A stretch of DNA of 6,709 bases, from contig CAZTTG010000162.1 of NCBI GenBank assembly GCA_964615935.1, positions 1 to 6,709 of the forward strand, written 5' to 3'. Made by a program: the position numbers and the translations under genes. Positions 6,264 to 6,709 of this stretch are shown one piece after another. The stretch comes from CAZTTG01 sp964615935. Its GTDB lineage: Bacteria > Planctomycetota > UBA1135 > GCA-002686595. Position 1 is the stretch's first letter; every line of letters starts with the position of its first letter. The notes beneath the pieces are model-generated. The model saw only the letters and a program-made list of their open reading frames with translations, was not told the DNA's origin and did no database searches.

Positions 6264-6590
6264 ATGCCCCTCCGCTACATCACGCTGCCCGCCGCCCTCG
6301 TCGTCGTCGGCGCCCTGATCGGGCCGATTCGGGGCCAGGCGCCTCCGGTGGACGGGGAGGTCGAGGACCGGCCCGCCTCCGATGAGGAGCCCTGGCGGCT
6401 CGGGCACGAGGCGGGCCTGCCCGATTGGCTCACCCTGGAGGGGCACCAGCGGACGCGCTACGAGGCCCTGGACGAGCAGTTCCGGGCCGGGCTCTCGGGC
6501 AGCGACCGGACGATCGTGCTGCGCACCCCGCATCAAGGCCGACTCAGGGGGAGCTCGACGTCGGGACCTGGCCCCGAGCTCCAGGCCTAG
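6264..6590 (+). CDS. Secreted protein, N-terminus resembling alginate-export-family porin; frame lost downstream
   Basis: Starting at ATG 6264 there is a Sec signal peptide (about 1-26: 'MPLRYITLPAALVVVGALIG', possible cleavage near Ala26). An acidic linker follows, then 'LPDWLTLEGHQRTRYEALDE' and 'QFRAGLSGSDRTIVLRT' (to about residue 88). This pattern resembles the N-terminus of alginate_exp outer-membrane beta-barrel proteins, which normally run over 400 aa. Here the frame stops after 108 codons, and the last 20 residues lose all resemblance. Dropping one C from the run at 6526-6529 and one G from 6547-6551 yields 'LRTRIKADSGELDVG', so indels rather than a true short protein are likely. An in-frame ATG at 6201 would bury the signal peptide. 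No clear ribosome binding site is visible. The family call is from memory of the motif. Confidence 0.55.
   Translation: MPLRYITLPAALVVVGALIGPIRGQAPPVDGEVEDRPASDEEPWRLGHEAGLPDWLTLEGHQRTRYEALDEQFRAGLSGSDRTIVLRTPHQGRLRGSSTSGPGPELQA
6550..6582. repeat. Inverted repeat, hairpin
   Basis: GGAGCTCG (6550-6557) pairs perfectly with CGAGCTCC (6575-6582) around a 17-nt loop, just before the TAG at 6588-6590. There is no T-tract, so a terminator role is doubtful. It could equally reflect coding sequence of the disrupted gene. Confidence 0.35.
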
Positions 6591-6709
6591 ACTAGAGTTT
6601 CGCCCTTTTCGGCCGGCGCGTGGGCGTGGGATCGGCAGGGATTCCCGAAATTAAGGGTGTAGGTCCGTCCTGACGTAGTTTTGGCAAGGCGTATAAACAA
6701 GAGTGAGGC
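6591..6709. other. Right-edge stretch with shifted base composition
   Basis: No gene is recognised here. From about 6650 to the end the sequence is roughly half A+T, against about 30% in the rest of the window, and it lacks the codon-like GC3 pattern. Peptide 'RLEFRPFR' in one frame at about 6593-6616 might be residual coding sequence of the preceding gene. Alternatives are the left end of an insertion element, an intergenic region or a poorly assembled contig end. Confidence 0.45.
6670..6697 (+). promoter_or_regulatory. Promoter-like sequence reading off the right edge
   Basis: CTGACG (6670-6675, four of six matches to TTGACA) is followed after 16 bp by TATAAA (6692-6697, five of six matches to TATAAT). 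It is the best -35/-10 pair seen in the window. It is followed by the purine-rich GAGTGAGG at 6701-6708, which could be a ribosome binding site for a gene beginning beyond the window. Confidence 0.35.

Noticed and set aside
1..6709. CRISPR array, tRNA or rRNA genes, prophage or defence system
   Set aside because: I saw no regularly spaced repeats, no tRNA-like cloverleaf with CCA end, no rRNA motifs, and no nuclease, integrase or phage protein signatures.

Overview
This is a high-GC window (about 70% G+C by eye) with strong G/C bias at third codon positions. It reads as chromosomal housekeeping and transport DNA from a high-GC Gram-negative bacterium. The signs are a periplasmic molybdate-binding protein, a secreted protein resembling outer-membrane 'alginate export' porins, and a Kef-type antiporter. 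Myxococcota or another deltaproteobacterial-type lineage, or Planctomycetota, are plausible sources, but the sequence alone does not settle this.

Layout from left to right. Bases 1-206 form a long imperfect inverted repeat (46/47-nt arms around a 113-nt centre that has its own hairpins); no function is recognised. Next is a plus-strand SRPBCC-like gene (278-734) broken by a 1-nt indel in a G/C run. It converges on a minus-strand Kef-type cation:proton antiporter with a C-terminal nucleotide-binding RCK domain (765-2426). Divergent from that gene is a small unrecognised helical protein of 101 aa (2565-2870). It is followed by slyD (3041-3544), an FKBP-type prolyl isomerase with a Cys/His metal-binding tail.

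SlyD converges on a compact minus-strand molybdate ABC transporter operon, modA-modB-modC (6090 down to 3549). Gene junctions there are 2 nt apart (modA/modB) and overlapping in GTGA (modB/modC). ModA captures molybdate (or tungstate), ModB forms the membrane channel, and ModC hydrolyses ATP and carries a Mop oxyanion-binding domain. Divergent from modA is the start of a secreted protein (6264-6590) whose N-terminus resembles alginate-export-family porins. Its frame is lost at about 6527, near homopolymer runs.

The last 60 bases are distinctly more AT-rich and hold a promoter-like signal reading off the right edge. No convincing new multi-gene system is present. The items most worth checking are the 206-bp palindromic element, the homopolymer-associated frameshifts in two genes, the right-edge junction, and the orphan 101-aa protein.
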